Positions 1 through 8,392 of a stretch of DNA of 64,000 nt are shown here, piece by piece; positions within the stretch are counted from its first letter, which is position 1; the number at the start of each line of letters is the position of its first letter. The position numbers and the translations under genes are program-made. Where the stretch lies: positions 2,871,001 to 2,935,000 of the forward strand of contig NZ_AP019749.1 of assembly GCF_006740045.1 (NCBI RefSeq), given 5' to 3'. The DNA comes from Comamonas terrigena NBRC 13299 (GTDB taxonomy: Bacteria > Pseudomonadota > Gammaproteobacteria > Burkholderiales > Burkholderiaceae_C). The notes beneath the pieces were generated by a model. The model ran no database searches. It saw only the letters and a list, made by a program, of their open reading frames with translations, and was not told the DNA's origin.

Positions 1-471
1 CAGAATCATCGGGATCGAGGGCGGGATGAGGATGTCGATGGTGGCTGCCGCGGCTAGCGTAGCAGCAGAGAAAGCGGGCGGATAGCCCAGGCGCTTGTGC
101 CAGGGAATCAGCAGCGAGCCAATGGCCGAGGCATCGGCCACGGCAGAGCCCGACACACCACCGAACAGCGTGGACGACAACACGCCCACCTGCGCAGGCC
201 CGCCGTGAAAGCGGCCGATTAGGGTGCTGAGCACACCCACCAGCGCTGCCCCCAGGCGGCCGCCCATCATGAGCGAGCCGGTGAGCATGAAGAACGGGAT
301 CGCGATGAGCGGAAAGCTCTGCACCTGCGCCACCATCTGCTGCACCAGCAAATCGAGCGGGATGCGGTCAGAGGTTGCAGCGGCAGCCATGGCCGCGACC
401 AGCAGCGCATGGGCAATGGGCATGGCCAGCACGGCGGCACCGAGAAAGACAACAAGAATGAGGGCGCTCAT
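1..471 (-). CDS. dctM: TRAP transporter large permease, DctM family (3' end outside window)
   Basis: The 157 visible codons are the N-terminal part of the large membrane subunit of a TRAP transporter, which carries the substrate across the inner membrane using an ion gradient. The start MSALILVVFLGAAVLAMPIA is typical of the family, and further in there are the motifs IPFFMLTGSLM and FGGVSGSAVADASAIGSLLIP, signatures of the DctM/SiaT family. The gene lies directly downstream of the DctQ gene (28 nt gap) on the same strand, so it is the last gene of the SDR-dctP-dctQ-dctM operon. It is cut only by the window edge. Family assignment is firm; the substrate is not visible. Confidence 0.93.
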   Translation of the reverse strand, partial: MSALILVVFLGAAVLAMPIAHALLVAAMAAAATSDRIPLDLLVQQMVAQVQSFPLIAIPFFMLTGSLMMGGRLGAALVGVLSTLIGRFHGGPAQVGVLSSTLFGGVSGSAVADASAIGSLLIPWHKRLGYPPAFSAATLAAAATIDILIPPSIPMIL

Positions 472-499
472 AGGGGAAATCCTTGGCAGGGGACGGGGC

Positions 500-1015
500 T
501 TACCAGTGCGCCTCTGGCACGGCGGTCTCGGTATCGGGGGGGCTGGGCACCTGCGGCGTGGCCCATGCGTTCCAGGCTGACTTGAGCGCCAGCAACGCCA
601 GCATCACCAGCCCGCCCATCACGCAGCCATAGGTGAGCGACCCGGGCACCTGCAGGATGGGCGACTTCTCGTCGTGGACGATCACCAGCATCTGGTAGGT
701 GGCGCGAGCGAGCGTGCCATACAGCACTGCCACGACCAGCCAGCTGCCGATGGAGGCCCAGCGGCGCAGCGCAGGAGGAACGGCGTCCATCAGAAAGCTG
801 GTGGTGATGTGAGCACCATGTGCAGCCGCCAGTACCACGCCAGACATGACCAACCAGGGAAACAGTAGCTCCGGTACCTCGTTGGCCCATTGCAGGCTGG
901 TTCCGGTGGCGTAGCGCAACACGGTGTTGGCCACTAAGATGACAAAGATGACGGTCGTGCTGATCCATAACAGCACACGGCATACGCCGACAACGGCCCA
1001 TTCGATGAAGTTCAT
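500..1015 (-). CDS. dctQ: TRAP transporter small permease, DctQ family
   Basis: A 171-residue integral membrane protein with four predicted hydrophobic segments, the usual size and topology of the DctQ small subunit that scaffolds the large permease. The segment TSLQWANEVPELLFPWLVMSG is a family hallmark. The start MNFIEWAVV was chosen because AAGGAG lies just upstream of this ATG; a longer reading starting further upstream lacks such a site. It sits between dctP (84 nt gap) and dctM. The C-terminus is short and hydrophilic. Substrate cannot be read from this subunit. Confidence 0.92.
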   Translation of the reverse strand: MNFIEWAVVGVCRVLLWISTTVIFVILVANTVLRYATGTSLQWANEVPELLFPWLVMSGVVLAAAHGAHITTSFLMDAVPPALRRWASIGSWLVVAVLYGTLARATYQMLVIVHDEKSPILQVPGSLTYGCVMGGLVMLALLALKSAWNAWATPQVPSPPDTETAVPEAHW

Positions 1016-1099
1016 CGGAAGACTCCTTGGGCTGCAGGGGCCGTGACCCATGCAGCGGCTTCGGTGAAATGAAAACTGGCGTAGCTGCGCCTAGAACGG

Positions 1100-2086
1100 T
1101 CAACGCGCAGCGGCGATGACTTTCTTGAGGTAAGGCCCGATGGGTGTGGTCAGCCACTTGGCGTCCACTCCTGCCGTGGCCTTGGCAAACGCAGCCTTGT
1201 CCACCGTGGTCACCTGCACGCCCTTGTTCTTGAGGTCTTCCAGCAGCTTGTCGTCGGCCTCTTGCGACATCTTGCGCTGCAGCGTTGTGGCTTCGGCGGC
1301 GGCCTCGGTCACTGCCTTGCGGTCGGCGTCAGACAGGCGGTCCCAGGTGCGCTTGCTCATCAGGAACGGCGTCATCTGGAACATGTGGCTCGTCAGGGCC
1401 AGGTGCTTTTGCACTTCGTACAGCTTGCTCGCATGGATGTTGACCAGCGGGTTCTCCTGCCCATCGACCACGCCTTGCTGCAGCGCCACGTACAGCTCGG
1501 CAAATTTGATCTGCTGTGCCTCGGCACCCAGCGCCTGCATGATGTCCACCAGCACTGCGTCAGGCGGGGTGCGCATCTTCAAGCCCTTCATGTCTTCGAC
1601 CTTGGTGATGGGACGTTTGCTGTTGGTCATGTGGCGGATGCCGTTGTCCCAATAGCCCAGCACCACCATGCCTTTGTCTGCAGATTTTTGCGCCAGCTCC
1701 TGGCCCAGCGGGCCGTCCAGCAGCTTGAAGGCCTGCGCGGGGGTGGAGAACATGAACGGCATGCCATAAGCGGCATACTCGGGCACAGCCACCGACACGG
1801 CACCTTGCGAGTTCGCTGTCATGTCCAGCGCGCCGGTGCGCACAGCTGTGACCATGGCCGCATCGTCGCCCAGCTGGGCCGATGGCGCCACCTGCACCTC
1901 GATGCGGCCTGCGGTCTTGGCCTTGAGGGTTTCAGCAAACTTGACGGCGGCCTCGTGGCGCGGATTGCCAGGGGCAGCGCCATGGCCCAGAGTGAGCTTC
2001 ATGGTCTGTGCCTGAGCGAGCCCGGGCAGTGCCACTGCCAAAGCGGCGGCTGCCAACAAGGTGCGGGTGAAGGTTTTGCGTTGCAT
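1100..2086 (-). CDS. dctP: TRAP transporter periplasmic solute-binding protein, DctP family
   Basis: A 328-residue periplasmic receptor. Residues 1-26 form a Sec signal peptide ending in LAQA, followed by a DctP fold. The GLKMRTP motif carries the conserved ligand-binding arginine (R172), and LQQGVVDGQENPLVN is the typical hinge region. The family binds carboxylate-containing ligands. A good ribosome site (AGGAGA) precedes the ATG. It lies between the SDR gene (44 nt) and dctQ. The pairing with a dehydrogenase and a LysR suggests import and oxidation of a hydroxy or sugar acid, but this is inference. Confidence 0.94.
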   Translation of the reverse strand: MQRKTFTRTLLAAAALAVALPGLAQAQTMKLTLGHGAAPGNPRHEAAVKFAETLKAKTAGRIEVQVAPSAQLGDDAAMVTAVRTGALDMTANSQGAVSVAVPEYAAYGMPFMFSTPAQAFKLLDGPLGQELAQKSADKGMVVLGYWDNGIRHMTNSKRPITKVEDMKGLKMRTPPDAVLVDIMQALGAEAQQIKFAELYVALQQGVVDGQENPLVNIHASKLYEVQKHLALTSHMFQMTPFLMSKRTWDRLSDADRKAVTEAAAEATTLQRKMSQEADDKLLEDLKNKGVQVTTVDKAAFAKATAGVDAKWLTTPIGPYLKKVIAAAR

Positions 2087-2130
2087 CGTTTGTCTCCTGG
2101 TTTATGTTTTTTGAGAGGTCGTGAGGGCGG

Positions 2131-2880
2131 TCAGTGGATCAGCATGCCGCCGTTCACATCGAGCGTGATGCCGGTGCAGTAGGTCGACAGCGGGCTGGCC
2201 AGGAACACGCAGGCGCCGGCAATGTCGTCGGCCCTTCCCAGGCGGGCCAGTGGAATGGTCTCCGCGATCTCGGCCTTTTTCTCTTCGGTCAGTTTGCCCT
2301 TGATGATGTCCGTGCCGATCAGCCCGGGCGTGATGCAGTTGACGCGAATGTTCTCGGAGCCAAACTCGCGGGCCATAGCGCGGGCCAAGCCCAGTACGCC
2401 CGCCTTTGCAGCCGAATAGTGGGGGCCACCCAGAATGCCGCCGCCGCGCTGGGCCGAAACCGACGAGATACAGACGATAGATCCGCTTTGCTGCTGGCGC
2501 ATGGTCGGCAGCACTGCTTGAGACATGTAAAGCGTACCGCGCAGACTCACGTCCAGGATGCGGTCGTAGTCGGCACCGGTGATCTCCAGCGTCTTCACTG
2601 GTTGCGTGATGCCCGCGTTGTTCACCAGCGTGTCGATGCGACCGAAGGCCTTGAGCACGGCTGCTGCTGCGGCGTCGCACGAGTCCTTGTCGGTCACGTC
2701 AGCGACGATGCCGATGGCGCCGTGGCCAATCTGTGCAGCAGCCGCAAACGGATCGGCGCGTTCCAGATCGAGGATGGCGACCCTGGCACCCTGCGCTGCC
2801 ATGAGACGGGCTGTGGCAAATCCGAGGCCGTTGACGCCGGCACCGCCGGTAATGATGGCCACGTTGTCCTTGAGAAGCAT
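2131..2880 (-). CDS. SDR-family NAD(P)-dependent oxidoreductase
   Basis: A 249-residue classical short-chain dehydrogenase/reductase. It has a TGGAGVNGLG dinucleotide-binding loop at 11-20, an acidic D38 at the end of beta-2 (favouring NAD over NADP), NNAG at 87-90, catalytic Y155 and K159 in PHYSAAK, and a serine cluster at 139-142. The ATG at MLLKDNV is used because GGAGAC lies just before it; the frame stays open further upstream, but that stretch runs into the divergent LysR promoter. First gene of the operon with the TRAP transporter, so it probably oxidises the imported compound. Substrate unknown. Confidence 0.93.
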   Translation of the reverse strand: MLLKDNVAIITGGAGVNGLGFATARLMAAQGARVAILDLERADPFAAAAQIGHGAIGIVADVTDKDSCDAAAAAVLKAFGRIDTLVNNAGITQPVKTLEITGADYDRILDVSLRGTLYMSQAVLPTMRQQQSGSIVCISSVSAQRGGGILGGPHYSAAKAGVLGLARAMAREFGSENIRVNCITPGLIGTDIIKGKLTEEKKAEIAETIPLARLGRADDIAGACVFLASPLSTYCTGITLDVNGGMLIH

Positions 2881-2970
2881 GAGTCTTGTCTCCAGTGGTT
2901 TGAATAGTGCGTGGAGCGAATTCTCAAAGCCGGACATGATGATGACAAGCGATATAAGGTCAGCGTAAGA

Positions 2971-2983
2971 TGACAATTCGTCA
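2971..2983. promoter_or_regulatory. Candidate LysR operator between the SDR-TRAP operon and its regulator
   Basis: TGACAATTCGTCA is a short inverted repeat (TGAC/GTCA) in the 124-bp gap between the divergent SDR and LysR genes. It fits the LysR T-N11-A rule. Position and symmetry are the only evidence. Confidence 0.35.
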
Positions 2984-3004
2984 CTCAACATGAGGATTCA
3001 CCCG

Positions 3005-3889
3005 ATGGCTGCGTTGCCCCCCATCGCCAACCTGCAGGCGTTCGAAGTGGTGGCCCGCCGCCGCAGCTTTGCGCTGGCAGCGGCTGAGCTGCACCTCACT
3101 GCCTCAGCCATTAGCCACCAAATTTCTCGGCTCGAATCGCACCTGGGCGTCCGCCTTTTCGAACGCAGCGCGCACGGAGTTCGCTTGAGCCCCGCAGGTG
3201 AGCATTACCGGTTACACGTGGGTGCGGCACTCAACGCCATAGCTGCCGCAACCGACGACCTCAAGCAGGGCATCCGCAACAGTCTCTACGTGCACTCCGC
3301 ACCAAGCATCGCCAGCCTCTGGCTTATGCCTCGACTACATCGCTTCGCACAGGCCTATCCGGACATCTCGCTCAATCTTTCCGCCGCACACACACCCAGC
3401 GACTTCGCGCTCGGCCAGTCCGACATCGATATTCGTTATGGCATCCCGCAGTGGGGCGATCTGGTAGTGGAGCCGCTGTTCGTCGAGTCGCTAGTGCCGC
3501 TGGCAAGCCCGGCCTTCATAAAGACGCACAAGCTCAAGCGGGTCGAACAGTTGCTGGAGGTGCCGCTGATCCAGAGCAACGTGAGCATCGTGCAGTGGTC
3601 CGACTGGTTTGGCCGTTTCACAATGCAGCGCGCACCCGACCGCTTCGCGCTACGCTTCGACCGAGCACAGATGTCGCTGGATGCGGCCACACAGGGCTTA
3701 GGTGTGGCGCTGGAAAGCACCATGAACGCCGGCGGTCACCTGGAAGAAGGCAAGCTTGAGGCGCCGTTTGGCATGGAGAAGGCCATACGCGTCAAAGCGC
3801 ATTTCGCCGTCTACCCCGAACGCCACGCCAAACGCCCGGCAGTGGAGGCCTTCTTGTCCTGGCTGCACGGAGAAGCAGCGAAAACATAA
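3005..3889 (+). CDS. LysR-family transcriptional regulator (GcvA-like)
   Basis: A 294-residue regulator with the winged helix-turn-helix at about 8-65 (FALAAAELHLTASAISHQIS, then FERSAHGVRLSPAGE) and a periplasmic-binding-like effector domain. The ISHQISRLE recognition helix and the SIASLWLMPRL start of the effector domain place it in the GcvA/AmpR branch. The ATG at 3005 is preferred over one at 2990 because GAGGA lies 8 nt before it. It is divergent from the SDR-TRAP operon and is probably its regulator. Inducer unknown. Confidence 0.93.
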   Translation: MAALPPIANLQAFEVVARRRSFALAAAELHLTASAISHQISRLESHLGVRLFERSAHGVRLSPAGEHYRLHVGAALNAIAAATDDLKQGIRNSLYVHSAPSIASLWLMPRLHRFAQAYPDISLNLSAAHTPSDFALGQSDIDIRYGIPQWGDLVVEPLFVESLVPLASPAFIKTHKLKRVEQLLEVPLIQSNVSIVQWSDWFGRFTMQRAPDRFALRFDRAQMSLDAATQGLGVALESTMNAGGHLEEGKLEAPFGMEKAIRVKAHFAVYPERHAKRPAVEAFLSWLHGEAAKT

Positions 3890-4110
3890 GCTAAACGCAA
3901 CCGCAGGGATTTCGCAGGAGGCTGGCCCCGGGGGGGCTTCGCTTTGTAGCCTCAGCTGGCTATGAGTCGCTTACCGACCACCGCATCTATTCGCACCTAG
4001 AGCGTCAAAACCAACGTCCGCTTGATGGCAACCAGCGTAAGTATGAGTTGCGTCACCGAAGGACCGCAACCGCTGCTAATCAGTCACCGGTCGACGAGGC
4101 TTGAACTGCT

Positions 4111-4147
4111 GCAATGGGTCGCTAGCGGACGTCGCGGAGGTCTGTTC
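4111..4147 (+). repeat. Short dispersed repeat A, copy 1
   Basis: One of three nearly identical copies (with 8393-8424 and 9171-9207). The shared core begins GGGTCGCTAGCGGACGTCGC and ends AGGTCTGTTC. It lies in the 561-bp gene-free gap 3890-4450, in which I see no other supported feature. In the other copies it directly follows a small orphan gene or an attC-like hairpin, so it may mark the remains of mobile cassettes. Confidence 0.8.
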
Positions 4148-4450
4148 TCAACCAGGAATAGCCGTTCGCGAAGGCTGCCTGGCCAACTGCTTCCAGCTGA
4201 GAGCTAATGCAGGGGCTGCAACACCGAATGTCGGCGGCGATCAACCGCCGAACTGGATGGACTCGGGCTGCAATCTCCAGGAATCGGCATTCCAGGATTT
4301 TCGCAGCCTTTGCCCTTGTGGGAGCTCACCCTGCCCCAGCCCGGCCCCTTGGCGACGATTCACCGTGCCTTCAGGCAAAATCCAGAGGATCGGGGCAAGC
4401 CTGGCGTCAGGTCTGCCGGGAAGCCCATCTTGAAGAATGGAACAGCATCA

Positions 4451-4891
4451 ATGGCACTGACGAAGAAGGGCGAGTTCTGGTACGGGACGACGTCCGGCGA
4501 CACCCAAGCCGAACTGCGCAGCTACAGCGTTGCGAATGGCTACGAGGCCGTCCGGTTTGCCTCGTCCAAATGCAATTGCGGGAGCCGGACTTTTGCGCTG
4601 CAGACGGATGAGGAAGCCGGCGTGGCAATCCGCACCTGCAGCGACTGCGGGCAGGAACACCTGATGGGCGACAGCGCGCACCACATTGAAGAGGCCGCCC
4701 CCGAGGCGCACGAGTGCGTGTGCGAGAACGAGGTGTTCGAGCTGGTGTCCGGCGTCTCCGTGTACGAGGGCACACATGACGTGCGCTGGTACTACATCGC
4801 TTGCCACTGCGTGGAATGCAATCTGGTGGGTGTCTTCGCAGACTGGAAGTGTGAAGCGGGTGATGCAGCGGCCTTCCTCGCCAAGGTATAA
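4451..4891 (+). CDS. Cysteine-rich hypothetical protein with two zinc-ribbon-like motif sets
   Basis: A 146-residue protein I do not recognise. It has two cysteine sets: C41xC43 with C63xxC66, and C89xC91 with C118xC120xxC123. This spacing suggests two metal-binding ribbons. It has no signal peptide or membrane segment, so it is presumably cytoplasmic. The start MALTKKGEFWYG was chosen because the reading upstream of it has no ribosome site and unnatural composition. It stands alone between repeat A copy 1 and an esterase gene, and is followed by a large GC-rich hairpin. Function unknown. Confidence 0.75.
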   Translation: MALTKKGEFWYGTTSGDTQAELRSYSVANGYEAVRFASSKCNCGSRTFALQTDEEAGVAIRTCSDCGQEHLMGDSAHHIEEAAPEAHECVCENEVFELVSGVSVYEGTHDVRWYYIACHCVECNLVGVFADWKCEAGDAAAFLAKV

Positions 4892-4894
4892 GCG

Positions 4895-4943
4895 CACTCC
4901 CCCCGCAGAGATCCTGCGCGCAGGCTTGAGCGGCCGGGGAGTG
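4895..4943 (+). terminator. Large GC-rich stem-loop after the cysteine-rich gene
   Basis: The outer arms CACTCCCC and GGGGAGTG (4895-4902 and 4936-4943) continue with CCGC/GCGG and enclose the palindrome CCTGCGCGCAGG. It begins 3 nt after the stop codon. No T-run follows, so it may act as an mRNA 3' stabiliser or a Rho-dependent end rather than an intrinsic terminator. Confidence 0.45.
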
Positions 4944-5152
4944 TCATGAGGTGGTGTTGTGGTACGGCTGGCCGAAGTCTCTGGGCTGTGGAGGAAGGTG
5001 CCGGTCAGCAATGTGTCGCCGAGAGTGGCTCTTAGTGGTGGGTTGATGTTTCGGTTTCGGCACTAGCTCCACGTTGAAGTACACGTGTGAATCCAAAAGC
5101 CGTTAAATGGCGTATGGACTGCATGCCTATCTTTTCCAAGCTTTCCACACCA

Positions 5153-6037
5153 ATGAGCCGTCGCATAGGCCTCATGGGCATCGGGTCCGCCATCGTGGCT
5201 TTGGTGTCAGGCTGTTCTGGTGCCCAGGTGCTCGACCATCTGGTGCCCCATGACACCTACCACGGCCCCACCGGCGTGTCCTACGGGCCCGATCCGCGGC
5301 ATCTGCTGGATGTGTACCAGCCACAGCCAGCCACGGATACCGTGCCCGGCCATGCACCGGTGGTGCTGTTTTTATACGGCGGCAACTGGACGAGCGGCGA
5401 GCGGGCCATGTATCGTTTCGTGGGCGAAGCCCTGGCAGCCAACGGCATCATCGCTGTGGTGGCCGACTATCGACTGAGTCCCCAGGTGCACTACGACGGT
5501 TTTCTGGGCGATTGTGCTTTGGCCCTGCAATGGACCTTGTCGCATGCTGCCGGCCTGGGAGGCAACCCCGAGCGGGTGATGGTGATGGGCCATTCCGCTG
5601 GGGCTTACAACGCGGCCATGCTCGCGCTGGACCCGCGTTGGCTGGCGCCTTTGGACTTGACCCCAAATCGCCTGGCCGGTTGGATTGGTCTGGCCGGGCC
5701 GTACGACTTTTTGCCGATTGTCGACCCCGAGGTACAGCTTGCTTTCGGCTGGCCGCACACCCCGGCCAACTCCCAGCCCATCTTCCACGCCAAAGCCAAA
5801 GCGCCCCGCACCTTGCTGCTGGCCGCGCGCAACGACACCGTGGTAGATGCGCAGCGCAACACCGTCGGCCTGGCGAACCGGTTGCGGACTGGGGGTACCG
5901 AGGTGGAGATGCGGATCTTTGACCACATAGGCCACGTGACGACCGTCGCTGCCCTGGCCCGCCCCCTGGGCTGGTTGGCCCCGATACTGCCGACCGCGGT
6001 AGCTTTTGTGCGCGGGGAATCACTGCCTCAGACATGA
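5153..6037 (+). CDS. Alpha/beta-hydrolase, predicted lipoprotein esterase
   Basis: A 294-residue protein. Residues 1-21 (MSRRIGLMGIGSAIVALVSG, then C) form a lipoprotein signal with lipobox LVSGC, so it should be membrane-anchored. The hydrolase fold follows: an oxyanion-hole motif LYGGNW (a variant of HGGG), the nucleophile elbow GHSAG, an acid in ARNDTVV and a histidine in DHIGH. This is the carboxylesterase/hormone-sensitive-lipase type. The frame is open from 5087 with other ATGs at 5114 and 5123; no clear ribosome site separates them, and I chose the shortest that leaves a normal signal peptide. Substrate unknown. Confidence 0.82.
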   Translation: MSRRIGLMGIGSAIVALVSGCSGAQVLDHLVPHDTYHGPTGVSYGPDPRHLLDVYQPQPATDTVPGHAPVVLFLYGGNWTSGERAMYRFVGEALAANGIIAVVADYRLSPQVHYDGFLGDCALALQWTLSHAAGLGGNPERVMVMGHSAGAYNAAMLALDPRWLAPLDLTPNRLAGWIGLAGPYDFLPIVDPEVQLAFGWPHTPANSQPIFHAKAKAPRTLLLAARNDTVVDAQRNTVGLANRLRTGGTEVEMRIFDHIGHVTTVAALARPLGWLAPILPTAVAFVRGESLPQT

Positions 6038-6485
6038 GGCGAGCGGGTACGACCGCTTTCCGGCCATCGGGCACGTGACCACGGGCCTGTGAAGCATGGG
6101 CCACGCAGATCAAGGACATGCCGGACATGCAGTCGCCTCTATCTGCAGTACCGGTTCTGGCGAAGGCCATCCGGCCGGTGGAGACTGCTATGGCACCAGG
6201 CACCAGCAGCGACGAAGAGGCCGCAGCCAATGCAGCCGCAAACCAGTCCAACCGCATGAAGCACCGCGTTGCACTGGCTGCACGCTGCCCATCAGCGTCT
6301 GGGGCAAGCCGAGCCTGCACCTGATCCGCGGCGACTGCAACCAACGCTTCAATGCCTAGTGAATTACTTGCGGATGAACGCCGGAGGCGGCATACGGCCA
6401 GAAGCTGACAGTCGATGCTTGCAGCACAATATTGCTCGATCAGGTTTCTCGTAGGTGGTAAGAGACGGCCGCTAAAAGGAGTCGC
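6038..6485. other. Gene-free gap with no recognisable feature
   Basis: The 448 bases between the esterase and the 110-residue orphan protein hold only short overlapping frames with no ribosome site or known motif. I see no RNA gene, terminator or repeat here beyond the ribosome site of the next gene at 6474-6481. Confidence 0.5.
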
Positions 6486-6818
6486 ATGAATTGGCTTGAT
6501 GAAAGGCAAGTGGCCGAGGCACAAAAGGCGGTTATAGGCACAGCCCATGGTCTTGCTGGTGGCTCAGTTCCATTCTTAGAAGGTGTTCGCCAGCTTGCCT
6601 TTTTGAGATTCCAAGCATCAAAACTGGACAATGACCCTGACTTTATGTTGTTCGTTGGCATAGCTAGCGAAGCAGATCACATTCCGCCTCAAGAAATTCG
6701 CAGCCAATGTACTAAATTGTGGCTTGAACAATGCGACAACGAAGCGAAGGAGCTGGAAGCCTTGTACCAACAGCAGGTTCGTGCGACGTGCGAGCGACTT
6801 ATTCGGAGATTTTCCTGA
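6486..6818 (+). CDS. Small hypothetical protein (110 aa)
   Basis: A soluble, acidic alpha-helical protein starting MNWLDERQVAEAQKAVIG and containing PFLEGVRQLAFLRF and DNDPDFMLFVGI. I associate this pattern with a widespread uncharacterised family often found among orphan or immunity-type genes, but cannot name it with certainty. AAAAGGAG lies 4 nt before the ATG, which supports the start. A+T content is higher than in the flanking metabolic genes. It sits at the edge of the decayed integron region. No function is assigned. Confidence 0.8.
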   Translation: MNWLDERQVAEAQKAVIGTAHGLAGGSVPFLEGVRQLAFLRFQASKLDNDPDFMLFVGIASEADHIPPQEIRSQCTKLWLEQCDNEAKELEALYQQQVRATCERLIRRFS

Positions 6819-6991
6819 TTGCAGGTATCGAGGTGGTGGCTGATTCCCGCCAAGCTGCGCATTTGAGCAAAGCCTCTTGACATTGAGTAATTTGCAGCTA
6901 TCCGCTGAAAGACAGCCTCGGGTCTACAGGGACTTTCCGGCGAGAGCTGCTGTCGGCCATGAGCCGTCGCTGATGGAGTCAAGAAGCAGAC

Positions 6992-7052
6992 ATTCAACGC
7001 CTGACATGAGCGGCTTACCTTAGGCGAATGCGCTCGATGGCAGGGTCAGGCG
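6992..7052 (-). other. attC-like recombination hairpin (integron cassette site), copy 1
   Basis: Inverted repeats CGCCTGAC (6998-7005) and GTCAGGCG (7045-7052) enclose a second pair GAGCG/CGCTC (7008-7012 and 7031-7035). This is the nested R''-L''-L'-R' plan of integron attC sites. On the minus strand the site ends in GTTGAAT, which fits the R' consensus GTTRRRY. It begins 11 nt after the stop of the minus-strand gene 7064-7513, exactly where an attC belongs in a gene cassette. The R'' box reads GCCTGAC rather than RYYYAAC, so the site may be degenerate. Confidence 0.55.
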
Positions 7053-7063
7053 CCACGTGCGGG

Positions 7064-7513
7064 TCAGGTGTCATAGTCACCACTGTCCCAAGGCTCGAAG
7101 AACGCCATGTAGTTGCCCGGTTGCGCCTCAACGGCCCAGTCATCCTCTTCATCTTCGGGTGTGCGAAGAACCAAGCCAAAGGTGGTGCCGAACTTGTCGA
7201 CCGAGAACGGGGCCACGCTGATTCTTTGGTACTTCACCGGCTCTATCTCGGACAAAAGCTTCTTGTGAAACGCTTGGCGCGCAGCTTCATCCATTGCATC
7301 GCGAGGGCCGAAGCTGTCGATCTTGGCTTCGACAAGCGCCCCTTTCTTGTCGAACAGGTAGAGCGCAACGAATTCTTCTCCCGCTTTCCCTCTGATTGCA
7401 GGCTCAAACGGTGTCGTCAGGAAGAACTGACGACCGTCTGCCGTTTGGCCAACGAATGCCGCTGCGTAGTCGTCGTGGTTGATAGCGATGAGCTTAGGTG
7501 GTTGGGTTGGCAT
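7064..7513 (-). CDS. Hypothetical protein, probable integron cassette gene (149 aa)
   Basis: A soluble acidic protein starting MPTQPPKLIAINHDDYAAAF and ending NYMAFFEPWDSGDYDT; I do not recognise the family. It has no signal peptide or membrane segment. Context is the main information: an attC-like hairpin lies just 3' of it (6992-7052) and the integrase remnant starts 244 nt 5' of it in the opposite orientation. This is the expected arrangement intI - attI - first cassette. A further imperfect inverted repeat lies at about 7526-7585, between gene and integrase. Function unknown; cassette genes often encode stress, toxin-immunity or defence functions. Confidence 0.78.
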   Translation of the reverse strand: MPTQPPKLIAINHDDYAAAFVGQTADGRQFFLTTPFEPAIRGKAGEEFVALYLFDKKGALVEAKIDSFGPRDAMDEAARQAFHKKLLSEIEPVKYQRISVAPFSVDKFGTTFGLVLRTPEDEEDDWAVEAQPGNYMAFFEPWDSGDYDT

Positions 7514-7756
7514 GTTCTTTACGCCCAGGGTTTGAATTCAGCGGCCGCCGGAGGCAGCCCGCTGGAATGACTGGTCAGGGCGCATTCATGGATAGCCGCT
7601 GTTTCGAAGGAGCAGCAAAACTATTGTTGATTGATAGAAGAGCGAAATTCCGTCTGGCGCTTGCGGTCTAAATTGGCATGCAAAAGAGCCGCAAGAGACT
7701 TGTCGCCTGACTCGGTGGCAGGTGTTTTGCATGAAAATTCAGTACTGAATTTAGCT

Positions 7757-7980
7757 ATGAACCCGTCACCTCTCCTGTGTTACGCACCACGCGGTTGTTG
7801 AATCAGATCCGCGAGCGAATTTGTAACAAGCACTATATCCTACGGCACGGAGCATGCCTATTTGCAATGGGTGCGGCTGTTTGTGCAATGGCACGGTTTG
7901 CAGCGTCGCGAGACATGGGGCTGCAGGAAGTCGCGGTTTTTCAAGGCATGTTGGCCACAGAGCAACCAGCAACGAGTCCC
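7757..7980 (+). pseudogene. Remnant of an integron integrase (IntI-type tyrosine recombinase), N-terminal part, frameshifted
   Basis: Three overlapping frames together spell the N-terminal domain of an IntI-type recombinase: RLLNQIRERICNKHYILR (7792-7845), then TEHAYLQWVRLFVQWHGLQR one base out of frame (7847-7906), then RDMGLQEVAVFQGMLATEQ (7909-7965) back in the first frame. Class 1 IntI has the matching series [30 protein letters not shown] and EVEAFLSWLANER. A plausible original start is the ATG at 7757 (MNPSP), out of frame with the rest. The catalytic domain with the RHRY residues is missing: similarity stops just before the ATG of the next gene. So the gene is both frameshifted and truncated. 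Confidence 0.75.
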
Positions 7981-7984
7981 CTCT

Positions 7985-8383
7985 ATGATCGAACAGAACC
8001 AAGTCATGCCATTGCTGCTTCAAGCATGCCCATCCTTCGAGGAGGATTGGTTGGCTCACCTAGCTGAGTATGGCGACGAACCATTGCTCTATGTGATTGC
8101 AGGAGATTTGGCACGGCATTTGTTGATGCTGCATCGCGCTGGCCGAGATCAAGAGCTGATTCCAGTCGTCGGTGCCATAGAGCACATGCACGTCGAGGGC
8201 TCTCTCTGGGTCAAGGAGTTCGCAACCATCGGCATTTTGGAGGGCGTGCAGAACGTCTGGGCTCACGATCGTGCCAGTTTGAACGAATTTGAACAGATGC
8301 TCGGGCCTGAAAGTCGGCGTTGGTGGTTAGGTCTTAACGACTTCTGGGATGGAAAGACCGCGCAGGTATTGCCTTCTGCGTAG
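7985..8383 (+). CDS. Small hypothetical protein (132 aa), DUF7674-like
   Basis: A soluble protein starting MIEQNQVMPLLLQACPSFEE, with YGDEPLLYVIAGDLARHLLMLH and a C-terminal LGPESRRWWLGLNDFW. The pattern resembles a family of small uncharacterised bacterial proteins (DUF7674, from memory, unverified). The frame is open upstream, but there it runs through the integrase remnant, so the internal ATG at 7985 is preferred. Repeat A copy 2 begins 10 nt after the stop codon. It seems to have replaced the 3' end of the integrase. Function unknown. Confidence 0.75.
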   Translation: MIEQNQVMPLLLQACPSFEEDWLAHLAEYGDEPLLYVIAGDLARHLLMLHRAGRDQELIPVVGAIEHMHVEGSLWVKEFATIGILEGVQNVWAHDRASLNEFEQMLGPESRRWWLGLNDFWDGKTAQVLPSA

Positions 8384-8392
8384 GTCCGCTTG

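Noticed and set aside
7526..7585. A third attC or attI site between gene 7064-7513 and the integrase remnant
   Set aside because: An imperfect inverted repeat is visible (GCCCAGG..., TTGAATTCAGCGG/CCCGCTGGAATGA, ...GGGC), but no GTTRRRY box is in the right place; recorded only as a possibility.
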